Translations under genes and position numbers: made by a program
DNA from: Saccharibacillus endophyticus
GTDB lineage: Bacteria > Bacillota > Bacilli > Paenibacillales > Paenibacillaceae
DNA: 64,000 nt
Direction of reading: 5' to 3'
NCBI RefSeq assembly: GCF_013185185.1
Contig: NZ_JAAZWE010000005.1
Location: 496,001 to 560,000 of the forward strand
The notes under the pieces: generated by a model
The model's input: only the letters and a program-made list of their open reading frames with translations
The model's database searches: none
Told to the model about the DNA's origin: nothing
Shown here: one piece after another, positions 23,936 to 33,429 of the stretch
Numbering within the stretch: the stretch's first letter is position 1
Layout: each line of letters starts with the position of its first letter

Positions 23936-24757
23936 TTATTCGCCCGTTTTGCTGCCCACCTCGTCCCACGGCGTCGGCATGTTCCAATACGTATCGCGCA
24001 GTTCGAATTCGCTATCTTTGAAGAAAATGCCGCAATCTTCCATCGAGCAGCGTACGGTCATTTTCGCGATATCCATCATGTTATGGTCGCGGCTGAGGTG
24101 GGCCAGGTACGTGCGCTTCAAGCGGCCGTTCAGCAGCTCGCTGAGCGCTTCGCCCGCCGCGTTGTTGGATAAATGGCCGATGTCGCTGAGGATGCGCCGT
24201 TTGATGTTCCAAGGGTAGCGCCCCATGCGCAGCATCTCGATATCGTGGTTTGATTCGAGCACCAGCACGTCGGAATCGTAGATCGCTTCTTTGACCTTTT
24301 CGCTCATGTAGCCGAGATCGGTCGCCAAGCTCAACTTGTGGATGCCGTCGTCGAAGGTGTAGCCGACCGGCTCCGCCGCGTCGTGCGAGATGCCGAACGA
24401 TTCCGCTCTCAGCGAACCGAAGTCGATCGCCGCGCCGGTTTCCAGAATTTTGCGCTGCTCCGGCTCGATCTGACCGACGTACTTTTTCATGCCTTCCCAC
24501 GTCTTTTCGTTCGCGTAGATCGGCATCTTGTACTTGCGCGCGAGCGCGCCGACGCCTTTGATATGATCCGTGTGCTCGTGCGTGACCAGAATGCCGCTCA
24601 GCTGCTCCGGCGACACCTCGCGTTCGCGCAGCAGTTCTTCGACTCTTCTGGCGCTGAGGCCCGCATCGACCAAGATCGTCGTGCCGCCCAGCTCGATCAC
24701 GGTCGCATTGCCCGTCGATCCGCTCGACAACACGGTAAAACGCATTCCCATACTCAT
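23936..24757 (-). CDS. walJ: WalJ (YycJ) metallo-beta-lactamase-fold protein
   Basis: A 273-residue metallo-hydrolase with the zinc-ligand motif THEHTDH (about residues 60-66), a further aspartate (LATDLGYMSE) and LESNHDIEML. WalJ/YycJ is a 5'-3' double-strand DNA exonuclease in relatives and affects coordination of cell division with wall synthesis. ATG 24757 with AAAGGAG upstream. It follows walI by 32 bp in the conserved walRKHIJ order. Confidence 0.92.
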   Translation of the reverse strand: MSMGMRFTVLSSGSTGNATVIELGGTTILVDAGLSARRVEELLREREVSPEQLSGILVTHEHTDHIKGVGALARKYKMPIYANEKTWEGMKKYVGQIEPEQRKILETGAAIDFGSLRAESFGISHDAAEPVGYTFDDGIHKLSLATDLGYMSEKVKEAIYDSDVLVLESNHDIEMLRMGRYPWNIKRRILSDIGHLSNNAAGEALSELLNGRLKRTYLAHLSRDHNMMDIAKMTVRCSMEDCGIFFKDSEFELRDTYWNMPTPWDEVGSKTGE

Positions 24758-24789
24758 TGTTGATCTCCTTTTCTCCTGCTCTTGCTGCT

Positions 24790-25527
24790 TCAGGGACTGA
24801 TGACGTCTCCGCTGGCTCCCTGCACGTAGTAGACGCTGTACGAAGACGGATCGCCGTTTTCAACCGTAAACCGCCATACCGGCGCAGCCACCTGGGTCTC
24901 CGAATCGAAGGTCTGCCCGTAAAAGCCCAGCACGATCTCTTTGACCACCGAGCCTTCCGGCAAATAATTTTCGACCAGCGTGCCCAGTGCTTTTTGCGCG
25001 GGCAGCACTTCCGTTTCACCTCCGGCATCCTGAATCTGTACGGGAGAGCCGAGGTAAGCCGTAATCTTCTGATCGGTATAAAAAAGTTCCAGATCCGCGT
25101 TGAACAACGGCCACTGCCCTTCGAATAACGGATGCAGCGTGAACGACCCGTCTTCGCTGCTGCCCGCAAAAGCGTCGTAGCTGTAATCCGCGATCCGCGG
25201 AATTTCGTTTTTCAGTGCCGATACCAGGTCTCCGGGCGTGAAAATGAGCTTGCTGTCCGCCGGAATCGCCAACTGCACCGGATCGTCCGGAAGCTCCTCG
25301 GTATACCGATAAGAAATCTTCGGCAGGCTCGGCGTATCCGCCGGAACGGAGGTCAGCACCTGAATATTTTTATTTTCCATCGCCCGCTGCGTGCTTTCGC
25401 TGAGCGAATCGAAGCCCAAGTTGGCGCCCTGCTGCTCGCGGTAATCGCTCCACAGCTGATAGCCGAGCACCAGGTTCAGCAGCAGGAACGCGTAGATCAA
25501 GACATTTTTGGCCCTTCCCCAATCCAT
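24790..25527 (-). CDS. walI: WalI (YycI), regulator of WalK
   Basis: A 245-residue protein with a single N-terminal membrane anchor (NVLIYAFLLLNLVLGYQLW, about 8-26) and a large outside domain. YycI and YycH form a membrane complex that restrains (B. subtilis) or activates (S. aureus) the WalK kinase. Sequence conservation outside the anchor is low, as usual for the family, so position between walH and walJ carries much of the assignment. Starts MDWGRAK, with a GGGGAAG ribosome site. Confidence 0.88.
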   Translation of the reverse strand: MDWGRAKNVLIYAFLLLNLVLGYQLWSDYREQQGANLGFDSLSESTQRAMENKNIQVLTSVPADTPSLPKISYRYTEELPDDPVQLAIPADSKLIFTPGDLVSALKNEIPRIADYSYDAFAGSSEDGSFTLHPLFEGQWPLFNADLELFYTDQKITAYLGSPVQIQDAGGETEVLPAQKALGTLVENYLPEGSVVKEIVLGFYGQTFDSETQVAAPVWRFTVENGDPSSYSVYYVQGASGDVISP

Positions 25528-25564
25528 GTTCCGCTTCCCCTTTCGCCCGGCCGACTTGGACCGA

Positions 25565-26863
25565 TCAATTGAATGTCGCGTTCGTACCGTCGGACAGCAC
25601 CGCTACCCAGCCCGGCACCAGCCGCAGCGTATCGCCGTTCATGCGCGGCGTGTACGCCGGGTATAAGTCCGTCACTTTCAAGCCGTGCACTTCTTCGACT
25701 TTGACGATCCGATCGATCAGATCCTGACCGCCGGACAACGTATACTGCGGCCCTTGCTCGCCTTCTTCCGGAGTCTCGAGCAGCGAACGCTCGTAGAACG
25801 AGACCGTCCCCTGCTGAAGCACCAGATCCATATATCCGTAACGGACCGTCCCGCTGCCGAAGATCGGAAGCGAACCGTAATACTGCCGGAAACGCACGCT
25901 CAGATCCGCATTGTAATCCTCGCCGCTGCCTGAAGTCAGTTCGGCCCGGTACGTTCCGTTCCAGCCTCCGTGTTGATTGATGAAGTCGACCGCGGACAGC
26001 ACGCTTTCGGTCGCGTCCGCCCGGATCGCGGGAACCGCCGCCGGATCGGTATACGTCATCCAGCGTCCTTCGTCCTCGATCTGAAGACTCCGCTTGCTGT
26101 CCGTATAAATCTCCGATCCGTCCTGTTCATGGATATTGCGCGTCACGGCCGGATCGGCGAACAGATTGCGCTGCATTTGGTCGCTGGTAAACGCATCCGT
26201 CTCCAGCACCGCTTCCGCCAACACGATCGGCTTGGACGGCACGTATAACGTATGGTTTTTGAGCGGCCTGTAAGGCGTCCATTCTTCGCCGAACGCCACA
26301 TGCTGAAGCACGTCCTGTACCGTCAGGTCGAGCTGCTTGGCTTCGTACACGTCCTGCCCGTTCGAGCTGAAGAAGAACGCGCGCGGTTTCTCCTCGCCGC
26401 TTCCGGTATAAATCCAGATCCGATCGATGTCGGCCGTTTCGAATGTCGGATCGGCAGCCAGCCGCATCGTTTTTTGCAGCAAAGGTACCGGAAGCCCCGT
26501 GCCGAACGACAGCTCGATGCCGGGATTGTTCGCCGCCACCTTTTCCCAATCCTCGGCGGAGATCGGCTGTGCTTGAAAAGCCGCGAAATCCCGTGCCTGA
26601 ATACGTGCATAAATCAGCTTGTAAAAAGCCGAATTCGGATAAAAAATCGTATGCTTGTCCTCGCCCATATGAATGATCATCCGGTCGGGATACAGCGTAT
26701 CTTCCACGTTCAGCTGCTCGCCCATCTCGTCGGTTCGGACATAACCCGCCGACGAGACGACGACCTGACCCGTACCCGGCAGCCGATAGATCAACAGATA
26801 GCTCTGCACCAGACTGACGGCGACGAGGAGCGTGAGCGCCGCCGTTTTAAGCTGCTCTTTCAC
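25565..26863 (-). CDS. walH: WalH (YycH), regulator of WalK
   Basis: A 432-residue protein with an N-terminal membrane anchor (TAALTLLVAVSLVQSYLLIYRL, about 6-27) and three extracellular subdomains. Partner of WalI in modulating WalK. Starts at GTG 26863, directly after the walK stop (one base between), with GGAGGCGGGG as ribosome site inside the end of walK, so translation is coupled. The transmembrane pattern and length agree with YycH. Confidence 0.9.
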   Translation of the reverse strand: MKEQLKTAALTLLVAVSLVQSYLLIYRLPGTGQVVVSSAGYVRTDEMGEQLNVEDTLYPDRMIIHMGEDKHTIFYPNSAFYKLIYARIQARDFAAFQAQPISAEDWEKVAANNPGIELSFGTGLPVPLLQKTMRLAADPTFETADIDRIWIYTGSGEEKPRAFFFSSNGQDVYEAKQLDLTVQDVLQHVAFGEEWTPYRPLKNHTLYVPSKPIVLAEAVLETDAFTSDQMQRNLFADPAVTRNIHEQDGSEIYTDSKRSLQIEDEGRWMTYTDPAAVPAIRADATESVLSAVDFINQHGGWNGTYRAELTSGSGEDYNADLSVRFRQYYGSLPIFGSGTVRYGYMDLVLQQGTVSFYERSLLETPEEGEQGPQYTLSGGQDLIDRIVKVEEVHGLKVTDLYPAYTPRMNGDTLRLVPGWVAVLSDGTNATFN

Positions 26864-26864
26864 G

Positions 26865-28727
26865 TTAATCCCCGCCTCCTTCGATATGGGCAGGCAGCGT
26901 GAACGTTACCCGCGTGCCTTGTCCGAGTTCCGATTCGATCGCGATGTCCCCGCCGTGCGCTTCCACGATCTCCCGCGCGATGGCAAGGCCCAGGCCCGTG
27001 CCGCCCATGCCGCGGGAACGCGCTTTATCCACCCGGTAAAAGCGTTCGAAGATCCGTCCCAGCTCTTCTTTCGGAATCCCGATGCCGGTATCCGCGATCA
27101 CGACCGCATACCGTTTGCCGTCTTCGAGCGGGTAGGCATCCAGCGTGACTTTGCCGCCGTCCGCCGTATATTTCATCGCGTTGGACACGACATTGTCTAG
27201 CACCTGGTCGATCTGGTCTCGGTCGACGTCGACGAAACCGAGCTGCGGCGAAGCTTTGAGCGATACGGAGATGCCTTTGTCCCGGAGCGGGAAGGTAAAG
27301 CGTTCGGCGACTTCTTCGATCAGCTCGAACAGGTTCGCTTTTTTGCGCCGGACGGCCGTTTCTCTGGAATCCATGCGCGACAGCTGGAGCAGGTCGGTAA
27401 CGAGGCGAATCATGCGCTCCGTCTCGTTTTGAATGACGCCGACGAAACGACCCGCGACCGTCCGATCATCGAGCGCGCCGTCTTCCAGCGCTTCCGTGTA
27501 GCTTTTGATCGTGGTCAGCGGCGTACGCAGTTCGTGCGAGACGTTCGCCACGAACTCGCGGCGCAGCGTATCGAGACGTTCCTGCTCGGTAATATCCTGA
27601 AGCACCGCGATCGTGCCGCTGACGCCGATTTCCGTTCCGCTTTCGCGGCGGTGAATCGGGCTGAGCGTCGCTTTGATCGTCATGTCGCCGAGTCCGTCGG
27701 GAGCGCCGGGCGAATCCGGAGTGCCGCCGCTGCCGCCGAGAATGATGCTGCGCAGTCCGGCGGACGGCAGCTCTTCGTCTTCTTCCGGCAGATCGAGCAG
27801 CTCCGAGATGCTTCGTCCGATGATGTCCGTTTCCCGCATCCCCAGCATGGCGCTGGCCACCCGATTGACCAAAATGACCGAGCCGGACTCGTCCGCCGCG
27901 ATCACGCCGTCGCTCATATTGGTCAGGATCGAAGCCAGCTTTTCTTTTTCTTCTTCATTGAGCGACAACACGCCCTGCAGACGGCTCGTCATATGGTTGA
28001 ACGCTTCGCCGAGCTGTCCGATCTCGTCGTTGCCGAACACGGGCATGCGCACGTGGAAACGTCCTTCCGCGACCGCCGTCGCCCGTTTGGTCATTTCTTT
28101 GATCGGCTGCGTGACCGTATGCGCCAAGATGACGCCGAGCACGGCCGTCAGGCCGAGCGCGATCAGCACGCCGGAGATAAAGATACCGTTGATCCGCTGC
28201 ATCGTGTCGTATAGGCTTTGCATCGACGCGACGATATAGATCGCGCCGACGATTTTCCCGCCGCTGAACACGGGCTTGGCGACGACCTTTTTACGCAGAT
28301 TGTCTTCGTCGATAATATACTCTTCGTTGTCGTCGATCCCTTGCAGCGCGCGGCTGACCACGGTCTGCGTGTTTTTGCTGTTGACCAGGTCGGCATGCGT
28401 CGACAGCGACGTGATCAGGACGCGGCCGCTCACGTCGAGCACTTGAATCTCGCCGCTGCTCATGCTGGAAAAGTTGTCGACCAGCGTGCGCAGACTTGCC
28501 GCTTTGTCTTCGGCTGCTTCTCCGCTGCCCGACCAGTTTTGTCCGGCCAACACGGAAAGAAGCTCGGCTTGTTCTTTCAGATCGTTAGTGAAGTTATTCG
28601 TCAGAGACGTCTTCATCGCGCTGACGAAATACACGCCGATCAGCTGCATCGCGATCAGGATCAGCAGCATGTACACGATAATCAGCTTGGCTTGTACCGA
28701 ACGGAAAAACGACGCTTTGCGCAGCAT
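26865..28727 (-). CDS. walK: sensor histidine kinase WalK
   Basis: A 620-residue essential cell-wall sensor kinase: membrane helix about 12-32, extracellular sensor domain about 33-180, second helix about 182-203, HAMP about 205-258, PAS about 262-375, HisKA with the phosphorylated His in NVSHELRTPLTTIKSY, and HATPase_c with N (VVSNAMKYTADGG), G1 (DTGIGIP) and G2 (GTGLGLAIAREIVEAHGG) boxes. It controls autolysins and peptidoglycan turnover through WalR. A glycine/proline-rich insert about 20 residues long is visible in the PAS region (near residue 335-355). It starts 3 bp after walR. Confidence 0.95.
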   Translation of the reverse strand: MLRKASFFRSVQAKLIIVYMLLILIAMQLIGVYFVSAMKTSLTNNFTNDLKEQAELLSVLAGQNWSGSGEAAEDKAASLRTLVDNFSSMSSGEIQVLDVSGRVLITSLSTHADLVNSKNTQTVVSRALQGIDDNEEYIIDEDNLRKKVVAKPVFSGGKIVGAIYIVASMQSLYDTMQRINGIFISGVLIALGLTAVLGVILAHTVTQPIKEMTKRATAVAEGRFHVRMPVFGNDEIGQLGEAFNHMTSRLQGVLSLNEEEKEKLASILTNMSDGVIAADESGSVILVNRVASAMLGMRETDIIGRSISELLDLPEEDEELPSAGLRSIILGGSGGTPDSPGAPDGLGDMTIKATLSPIHRRESGTEIGVSGTIAVLQDITEQERLDTLRREFVANVSHELRTPLTTIKSYTEALEDGALDDRTVAGRFVGVIQNETERMIRLVTDLLQLSRMDSRETAVRRKKANLFELIEEVAERFTFPLRDKGISVSLKASPQLGFVDVDRDQIDQVLDNVVSNAMKYTADGGKVTLDAYPLEDGKRYAVVIADTGIGIPKEELGRIFERFYRVDKARSRGMGGTGLGLAIAREIVEAHGGDIAIESELGQGTRVTFTLPAHIEGGGD

Positions 28728-28730
28728 CCG

Positions 28731-29474
28731 TTAAAATCCTCCCGGCTTTTTAGATCGCATCATATAACCGAGTCCCCGCCGGGTCAGGATATATTCCGGC
28801 TTGCTCGGATCGTCTTCGATCTTTTCGCGCAGACGACGGATCGTCACGTCGACCGTGCGCACGTCGCCGAAATATTCGAAGCCCCAGACTGCCTGCAGCA
28901 GATGCTCGCGCGTCATGACTTTGCCCGCGTTTTTCGCCATATAGTAAACGAGTTCGTATTCGCGGTGAGTCAGATCGAGCTGCTCGCCGTTTTTGTACAC
29001 CATATACATATCCGTATCGATAAAAAGAGCATCTACCGTCAGTCCTTGCCGTTTCGGCGCTTCCGCCGTCATGCCCGGGCCGCCTGCTCCGGCATACAGC
29101 GGCGCGCCCGGCTGGTGCCTGCGCATCTGGGCTTTGACCCGGGCCAGCAGCTCGCGCGTGCTAAACGGCTTGGTCACGTAATCGTCCGCGCCCAGCTCAA
29201 GGCCGAGCACTTTATCGATCTCGCCGTCTTTGGCGGTGAGCATGATGATCGGAACCGGCAGCTTGGCGCGCACTTCGCGGCACACGTCCATGCCGTCTTT
29301 GCCCGGCAGCATCAGGTCCAGCAGGATCAGGTCGGGCTGCTCGCTCAGCGCAAGTTCGACGGCGGTAATGCCGTCGAACGCGCAGGTAACTTGGTAGCCT
29401 TCTTTTTCAAGATTGAATTTCAATATATCCGCAATCGGCTGTTCATCGTCGACAACCAGGATTTTACCCTGCAT
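28731..29474 (-). CDS. walR: response regulator WalR
   Basis: A 247-residue OmpR/PhoB-type regulator: receiver domain 1-120 with the phospho-acceptor Asp in LLDLMLPGKDG, Thr/Ser and Lys at the usual places (MLTAKDG, VTKPFS), a Gly/Pro-rich linker, and a C-terminal winged helix with TVDVTIRRLREKIEDDPSKPEYI. It regulates cell-wall hydrolase genes. It is the first gene of the walRKHIJ operon and essential in relatives. Starts at ATG 29474 with GGGGGG upstream; the -10 box at 29508-29513 is the likely promoter. Confidence 0.95.
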   Translation of the reverse strand: MQGKILVVDDEQPIADILKFNLEKEGYQVTCAFDGITAVELALSEQPDLILLDLMLPGKDGMDVCREVRAKLPVPIIMLTAKDGEIDKVLGLELGADDYVTKPFSTRELLARVKAQMRRHQPGAPLYAGAGGPGMTAEAPKRQGLTVDALFIDTDMYMVYKNGEQLDLTHREYELVYYMAKNAGKVMTREHLLQAVWGFEYFGDVRTVDVTIRRLREKIEDDPSKPEYILTRRGLGYMMRSKKPGGF

Positions 29475-29507
29475 TTTCTTTCAGCCCCCCTGCTTTGATT
29501 CTTCGTT

Positions 29508-29513
29508 ATTTTA
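29508..29513 (-). promoter_or_regulatory. probable -10 element of the wal operon
   Basis: TAAAAT preceded by TATGG (extended form) on the minus strand, 34 bp upstream of the walR ATG. No good -35 box. Confidence 0.4.
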
Positions 29514-29593
29514 CCATAGGAGACGGGAAAAAGCGCCGACGGAAAAGGTTCCGGGGGCGCGGGACGTCTTAAATATTCATTTAAAACCAGAAG

Positions 29594-29733
29594 GCGGGGC
29601 GGCTCCGGGGGAAGTCCGTTACGGTCGCGTGTTGTATTTGGGAAGCTTTGATTAGACTCAGAAGGAAGCTTCCCAAATACAAAGGCGAACACTATCGTTC
29701 CTTCACGGACTTCCCCCTCCGCCTGTAGCCTTC
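29594..29733. repeat. family 2 palindromic element E2
   Basis: Outer perfect 13-bp arms GGGGGAAGTCCGT/ACGGACTTCCCCC (29607 and 29705). Inner perfect 17-bp stem TTGTATTTGGGAAGCTT/AAGCTTCCCAAATACAA (29632 and 29666). Constant GGTCGCGTG and AAAGGCGAACAC on each side as in E1. Between walR and the M23 peptidase gene. Confidence 0.78.
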
Positions 29734-29754
29734 GGAAATGAACCTTCAAGACAT

Positions 29755-29787
29755 AAAGGCGCCGCCGGAAAATGCCGGCGGCGCTTT
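29755..29787. terminator. terminator-like GC hairpin
   Basis: CGCCGCCGG/CCGGCGGCG flanked by AAAG and CTTT with one bulged G. A T-rich tail (TTATTTTAG) follows on the plus strand. It could end transcripts entering from the M23 gene side. The remaining bases between 29788 and 29961 show no convincing gene. Confidence 0.5.
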
Positions 29788-29961
29788 ATTTTAGAGAGAA
29801 GAAGATCAAGGGATATGAACAGCCTCGTCGAATCGATAGGACTCGGCTATTCATATCTTTTAGTGATGCTTACTATTTAATTTCATGGTATTTCTTCATT
29901 TCTCGTTTAAGATCACGATCAGCCTGGAATATCTGCATCCGATGTGTTCTCGCCTTTCGAG

Positions 29962-31626
29962 TTAAGGCAAGTAAGACAAAGGATTTTGAGGGGAACCGCC
30001 TTTGCGGATCTCGAAGTGCAGGTGCGTGCCGGTGGAGCGGCCGGTGTTGCCCATGACGCCGATCGATTGGCCGCGGGAGACGGATTGGCCGCTGCTTACG
30101 CCGATGCTGCTCAGGTGGCCGTAGCGGGTCTCGTAGCCGTCGCCGTGGCTGATGATGACGATATTGCCGTAGCCGTTCATTTGTCCGGCATAGGTAACGG
30201 TGCCTGGGGCGGAGGCCATGATGGTGGAAGGGCCTGTCAGGTCGATGCCGGCATGCAGCTTGCCCCAACGGGTTCCGAACGTGCTGGAGATCGAAGCGCC
30301 GCTGACGGGCCAGCTGAAGCCGCTGCCGCTCGACGTGACTTCCTCTTGATTGGAACTTGAAGAATCGTCGGACGAGCTGGACGAGGAAGACTCCGAAGAG
30401 GACTCTGAAGACTCGCTGCTTTCTTCCGTCGATTCAACCGAAGCTGTCGATACGGCTTCTTCGACCTGCTCTTCAATCACGGGCTTTTCTTCGACGATAA
30501 CCTTTGTTCCTTTAACAATAATGATCGGAGCCGAACGGCGTACGACTTCTTGGCCGATCCATTCTTCGCGCACGATCTCGCCGTTTTTTTTGGTCAAGCG
30601 GTAATCGACGCGTTTGGAGCCGCTTTTGCCTTGGGAAGCGACGATGCGTTTGCCTGAGGCCAGCTCGGAGTTATGGCGAATAACCATTTCCGGAGCGGTC
30701 GGGATCAGTTCGGATACGGACTCGACCGTCGTGACGTTCATCATCGGATCAGGCAGGGTAATGCGCAGCACTTCGCCGATCTGCAGCGTGAACTCTTTGA
30801 TATCCGAATTATTGGCGTAGATCTCGTCTTGCGTGATACCGAACTTCGCCGCGATCGAACTGACGCTGTCGCCTTCGACAACCGTGTACGTAATCGGATC
30901 TTTTTTGCCGATCGTCAGAAGCTTGTAAGCCTCGTCTTCGCTCAAAATGCGCGTAGGCGACGTTTTGGTCTCCGCGTACGTGATCTTGTCGTTGATCTTG
31001 ATTGAATTCAGCTTGGACGTCGAACCGTCGCTCGAAGCCGCACTTCCTGTGGAAGCCAGCTTTTTGGTCGCCGTTCCGTCCGTTTGCGTGCCTTCTTCGA
31101 TATAGGAGTTTTTCGCTTTTTCAACCAGCTTTTTCGCCGTGGCTTCGTCTTTGACGATTCCGACGACTTCGCCGTTCACGACCAGTTCCGCGCCGGTAGC
31201 GTAAGCTTTGATCGTGCCGTCCAGTTTGCCCAACGTCGCTTCGGTATCGGGCACGATTTTGTAGCCCTGCATTTCTTCCGCGCGGATGCTTGCCGTATAC
31301 AGCTTCATGTCCGCTCCCGGGTACTTTTTGGAGAACTCCTGCTGCTTCTTGTCGATCAGCTCGTCGAGTTCGGTTTTGTCGGCGATCGTTCCGATCACGG
31401 CGTCCCCGGAGTACACGGTATAGTAGGTGTACGTATTCGCTTCTACGTATTTGAATCCGCCGAAGGTCAGTCCGCCTGCGAGCACAACCCCGCCGACGAT
31501 CCCCGCTGCCCAGCGACGAGTCCTTTTCGATTTTCCCCCAACCACGACGATTTTGCTTTCCTGCTGCATTTCCGACTTCTCGGAAGCTGCCGCCTCGCCC
31601 TGGCCTTTATTGTTCGAACTATTCAT
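29962..31626 (-). CDS. M23 family metallopeptidase with LysM and G5 domains
   Basis: A 554-residue cell-wall hydrolase: an N-terminal tail, one membrane anchor (about 38-62), an extracellular region, LysM (about 245-292, ITYTVVEGDSVSSIAAKFGIT), G5 (about 300-380, ending EEWIGQEVVRRSAPIIIVKGT), a long Ser/Glu linker (about 395-430), and an M23 endopeptidase domain (about 435-554) with zinc-ligand motifs HAGIDL and HLHFEI. M23 enzymes cut peptide cross-bridges. It lies between purA and the wal operon, fitting a wall-turnover role under WalRK, which is an inference. Family 2 element E2 and a GC hairpin follow it. Confidence 0.9.
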   Translation of the reverse strand: MNSSNNKGQGEAAASEKSEMQQESKIVVVGGKSKRTRRWAAGIVGGVVLAGGLTFGGFKYVEANTYTYYTVYSGDAVIGTIADKTELDELIDKKQQEFSKKYPGADMKLYTASIRAEEMQGYKIVPDTEATLGKLDGTIKAYATGAELVVNGEVVGIVKDEATAKKLVEKAKNSYIEEGTQTDGTATKKLASTGSAASSDGSTSKLNSIKINDKITYAETKTSPTRILSEDEAYKLLTIGKKDPITYTVVEGDSVSSIAAKFGITQDEIYANNSDIKEFTLQIGEVLRITLPDPMMNVTTVESVSELIPTAPEMVIRHNSELASGKRIVASQGKSGSKRVDYRLTKKNGEIVREEWIGQEVVRRSAPIIIVKGTKVIVEEKPVIEEQVEEAVSTASVESTEESSESSESSSESSSSSSSDDSSSSNQEEVTSSGSGFSWPVSGASISSTFGTRWGKLHAGIDLTGPSTIMASAPGTVTYAGQMNGYGNIVIISHGDGYETRYGHLSSIGVSSGQSVSRGQSIGVMGNTGRSTGTHLHFEIRKGGSPQNPLSYLP

Positions 31627-31772
31627 GATCTTCTCCTTTAAATGGCAAGCTTACTGATTTATTGCGCATCTTCAACATTGCTCTCAAATAGTGTCAAAAT
31701 TTTAACCTTTTCAAAACCTTTGTCTACTGTACCACAGCCGGCGTCGATAGTTCAACTTTGCTAAACAGCAAA

Positions 31773-31795
31773 AAACCCGCGCCGGGCGCGGGTTT
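31773..31795 (-). terminator. terminator of purA
   Basis: AAACCCGCGCC/GGCGCGGGTTT with a single-base centre. On the minus strand it runs into TTTTTTGC. Located 61 bp after the purA stop. Confidence 0.8.
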
Positions 31796-31855
31796 GGAGG
31801 TTTCTAACCAACTTTTTTCATAAGACGATTCAAGTGGTTAGGCTATCTTGCTGCT

Positions 31856-33142
31856 TTATACGTAGATCGGCAGGACCGGATTCGTTTGCTCGCGGTTGCG
31901 GCCGACGGAGAAGATCGCGATCGGAATGCCTGTCAGTTCGCTTACGCGGTTGACGTAATTACGAGTGGTTTCCGGAAGGTCTTCCAGCGTTTTCGCACCC
32001 GTGATATCCTCGCTCCAACCCGGCATTTCTTCGTATACCGCTTCGCATTCCGCCAGCTGCTTCAGGCTTGCCGGATAGTGCGAAATGATCTCGCCGCGGA
32101 ACTTGTAGCCTGTGCAGATTTTAACCGTGTCCAGGCCTGTCAGCACGTCGAGCGAGTTCAGGGACAGACCCGTGATGCCGCTGACGCGTCTTGCGTGACG
32201 AACGACGACTGTATCGAACCAGCCTACGCGGCGCGGACGGCCGGTAACGGTACCGTACTCGTGGCCCGTTTCGCGAATCGTATCGCCAATTGCATCATGC
32301 AGCTCGGTCGGGAAAGGACCGTCGCCGACGCGCGTCGTATAAGCTTTTGCTACGCCGATCACTTGGTTGATCCGCGCCGGGCCTACGCCCGAGCCGATGC
32401 ACACGCCGCCCGCGGACGGGTTGGACGAAGTCACGAACGGATATGTGCCTTGGTCGATATCGAGCATCACGCCTTGCGCGCCTTCGAACAGTACTTTTTT
32501 ATCTTCGTCGATATATTCGTTCAGGACAACCGAAGTATCGCATACGTAAGGACGCAGGATTTCGGCATATTCCAGATAGTTTTTAAGGATTTCTTCAACG
32601 TCGACTTTGCCGCCGCCGTAGACTTGCTCGATGATATGGTTCTTTTCTTTTACCAAATGGCGCAGTTTCAATTCGAACTCTTCCGCGTCCATCAGGTCCG
32701 CCATGCGGATACCGATCCGAGCGGCTTTGTCCATGTAACAAGGGCCGATGCCTTTGCCTGTCGTGCCGATCTTGTTCGGGCCTTTGCGCTCTTCTTCCAA
32801 CGCGTCCAGCACCATGTGGTAAGGCATGATGATATGCGCGCGATCGCTGATGGACAGGTTTTTCGTCGTAAAATCGTTATCGTGAATATAATTGATTTCC
32901 TCGATCAGCGCTTTCGGGTTGATGACCATCCCGTTGCCGATGACGCAGGCTTTGTCCGTGTAGAAAATGCCCGACGGAATCATGGTTAATTTGTATTTTT
33001 TGCCTTCGATCAAGATGGTGTGGCCCGCGTTGTTACCGCCTTGGTAACGAGCGACAACGTCGGCGCCTTCCGCCAAATAATCCGTAATCTTGCCTTTTCC
33101 TTCGTCTCCCCACTGCGTTCCCACTACGACTACTGTTGACAT
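31856..33142 (-). CDS. purA: adenylosuccinate synthetase
   Basis: A 428-residue GTP-dependent enzyme that joins IMP and aspartate to give adenylosuccinate, the first step from IMP to AMP. It has the P-loop-like GTQWGDEGKGK (8-18), the IMP-binding NNAGHTI, EGAQGVMLDIDQGTYPFVTSSN, and the guanine-recognition RPRRVGWFD and SLNSLD. ATG 33142 with GGAGGAATG upstream. A consensus promoter (33346-33374) and two PurBox half sites (33377-33422) lie upstream, so PurR control by adenine is likely. Position next to the wal operon is the usual Bacillales order. Confidence 0.97.
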   Translation of the reverse strand: MSTVVVVGTQWGDEGKGKITDYLAEGADVVARYQGGNNAGHTILIEGKKYKLTMIPSGIFYTDKACVIGNGMVINPKALIEEINYIHDNDFTTKNLSISDRAHIIMPYHMVLDALEEERKGPNKIGTTGKGIGPCYMDKAARIGIRMADLMDAEEFELKLRHLVKEKNHIIEQVYGGGKVDVEEILKNYLEYAEILRPYVCDTSVVLNEYIDEDKKVLFEGAQGVMLDIDQGTYPFVTSSNPSAGGVCIGSGVGPARINQVIGVAKAYTTRVGDGPFPTELHDAIGDTIRETGHEYGTVTGRPRRVGWFDTVVVRHARRVSGITGLSLNSLDVLTGLDTVKICTGYKFRGEIISHYPASLKQLAECEAVYEEMPGWSEDITGAKTLEDLPETTRNYVNRVSELTGIPIAIFSVGRNREQTNPVLPIYV

Positions 33143-33345
33143 TTTTCATTCCTCCGTGGGTGCCTTTGCACCTTTGTATTGGTCGTCCGTCCTCTATCCC
33201 GGCAGGAATTTCGTCAGTGGAAAATACCAGCAGAGAAGCGTGCTAACGGACGAGCGGAGACGGCCTTTTCGCGCTTTTTCTTGCCCTGTTGTGGTCCGTG
33301 AAAAAGGGAAAAACGCTCCTTATGCTGCTTTAACGCAGCAGTAAT

Positions 33346-33374
33346 AGTGTACCAGCCCGTTTTTTCAAAGTCAA
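33346..33374 (-). promoter_or_regulatory. purA promoter (sigma-A type)
   Basis: -35 TTGACT (33369-33374) and -10 TACACT (33346-33351), 17 bp apart on the minus strand. The leader is about 200 bases and includes a small hairpin TGCTGC/GCAGCA near 33323-33340. Confidence 0.75.
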
Positions 33375-33376
33375 AT

Positions 33377-33422
33377 AAATGACGAACAAATCAGTGAGGA
33401 TGTAAATTTAATGTTCGGAAAA
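33377..33422. promoter_or_regulatory. candidate PurR operator (two inverted PurBoxes)
   Basis: GACGAACAAAT (33381) and ATGTTCGGAAAAA (33410) hold CGAAC cores in opposite orientation with centres 30 bp apart. B. subtilis PurR binds two such boxes with this spacing upstream of purine promoters. Both lie directly upstream of the purA -35 box. Confidence 0.6.
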
Positions 33423-33429
33423 AGGAGGG

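Noticed and set aside
29873..29938. Possible 21-residue ORF (MQIFQADRDLKREMKKYHEIK) downstream of the M23 gene.
   Set aside because: It is the short open tail of a longer shadow frame, with only a weak ribosome site. Too little to call.
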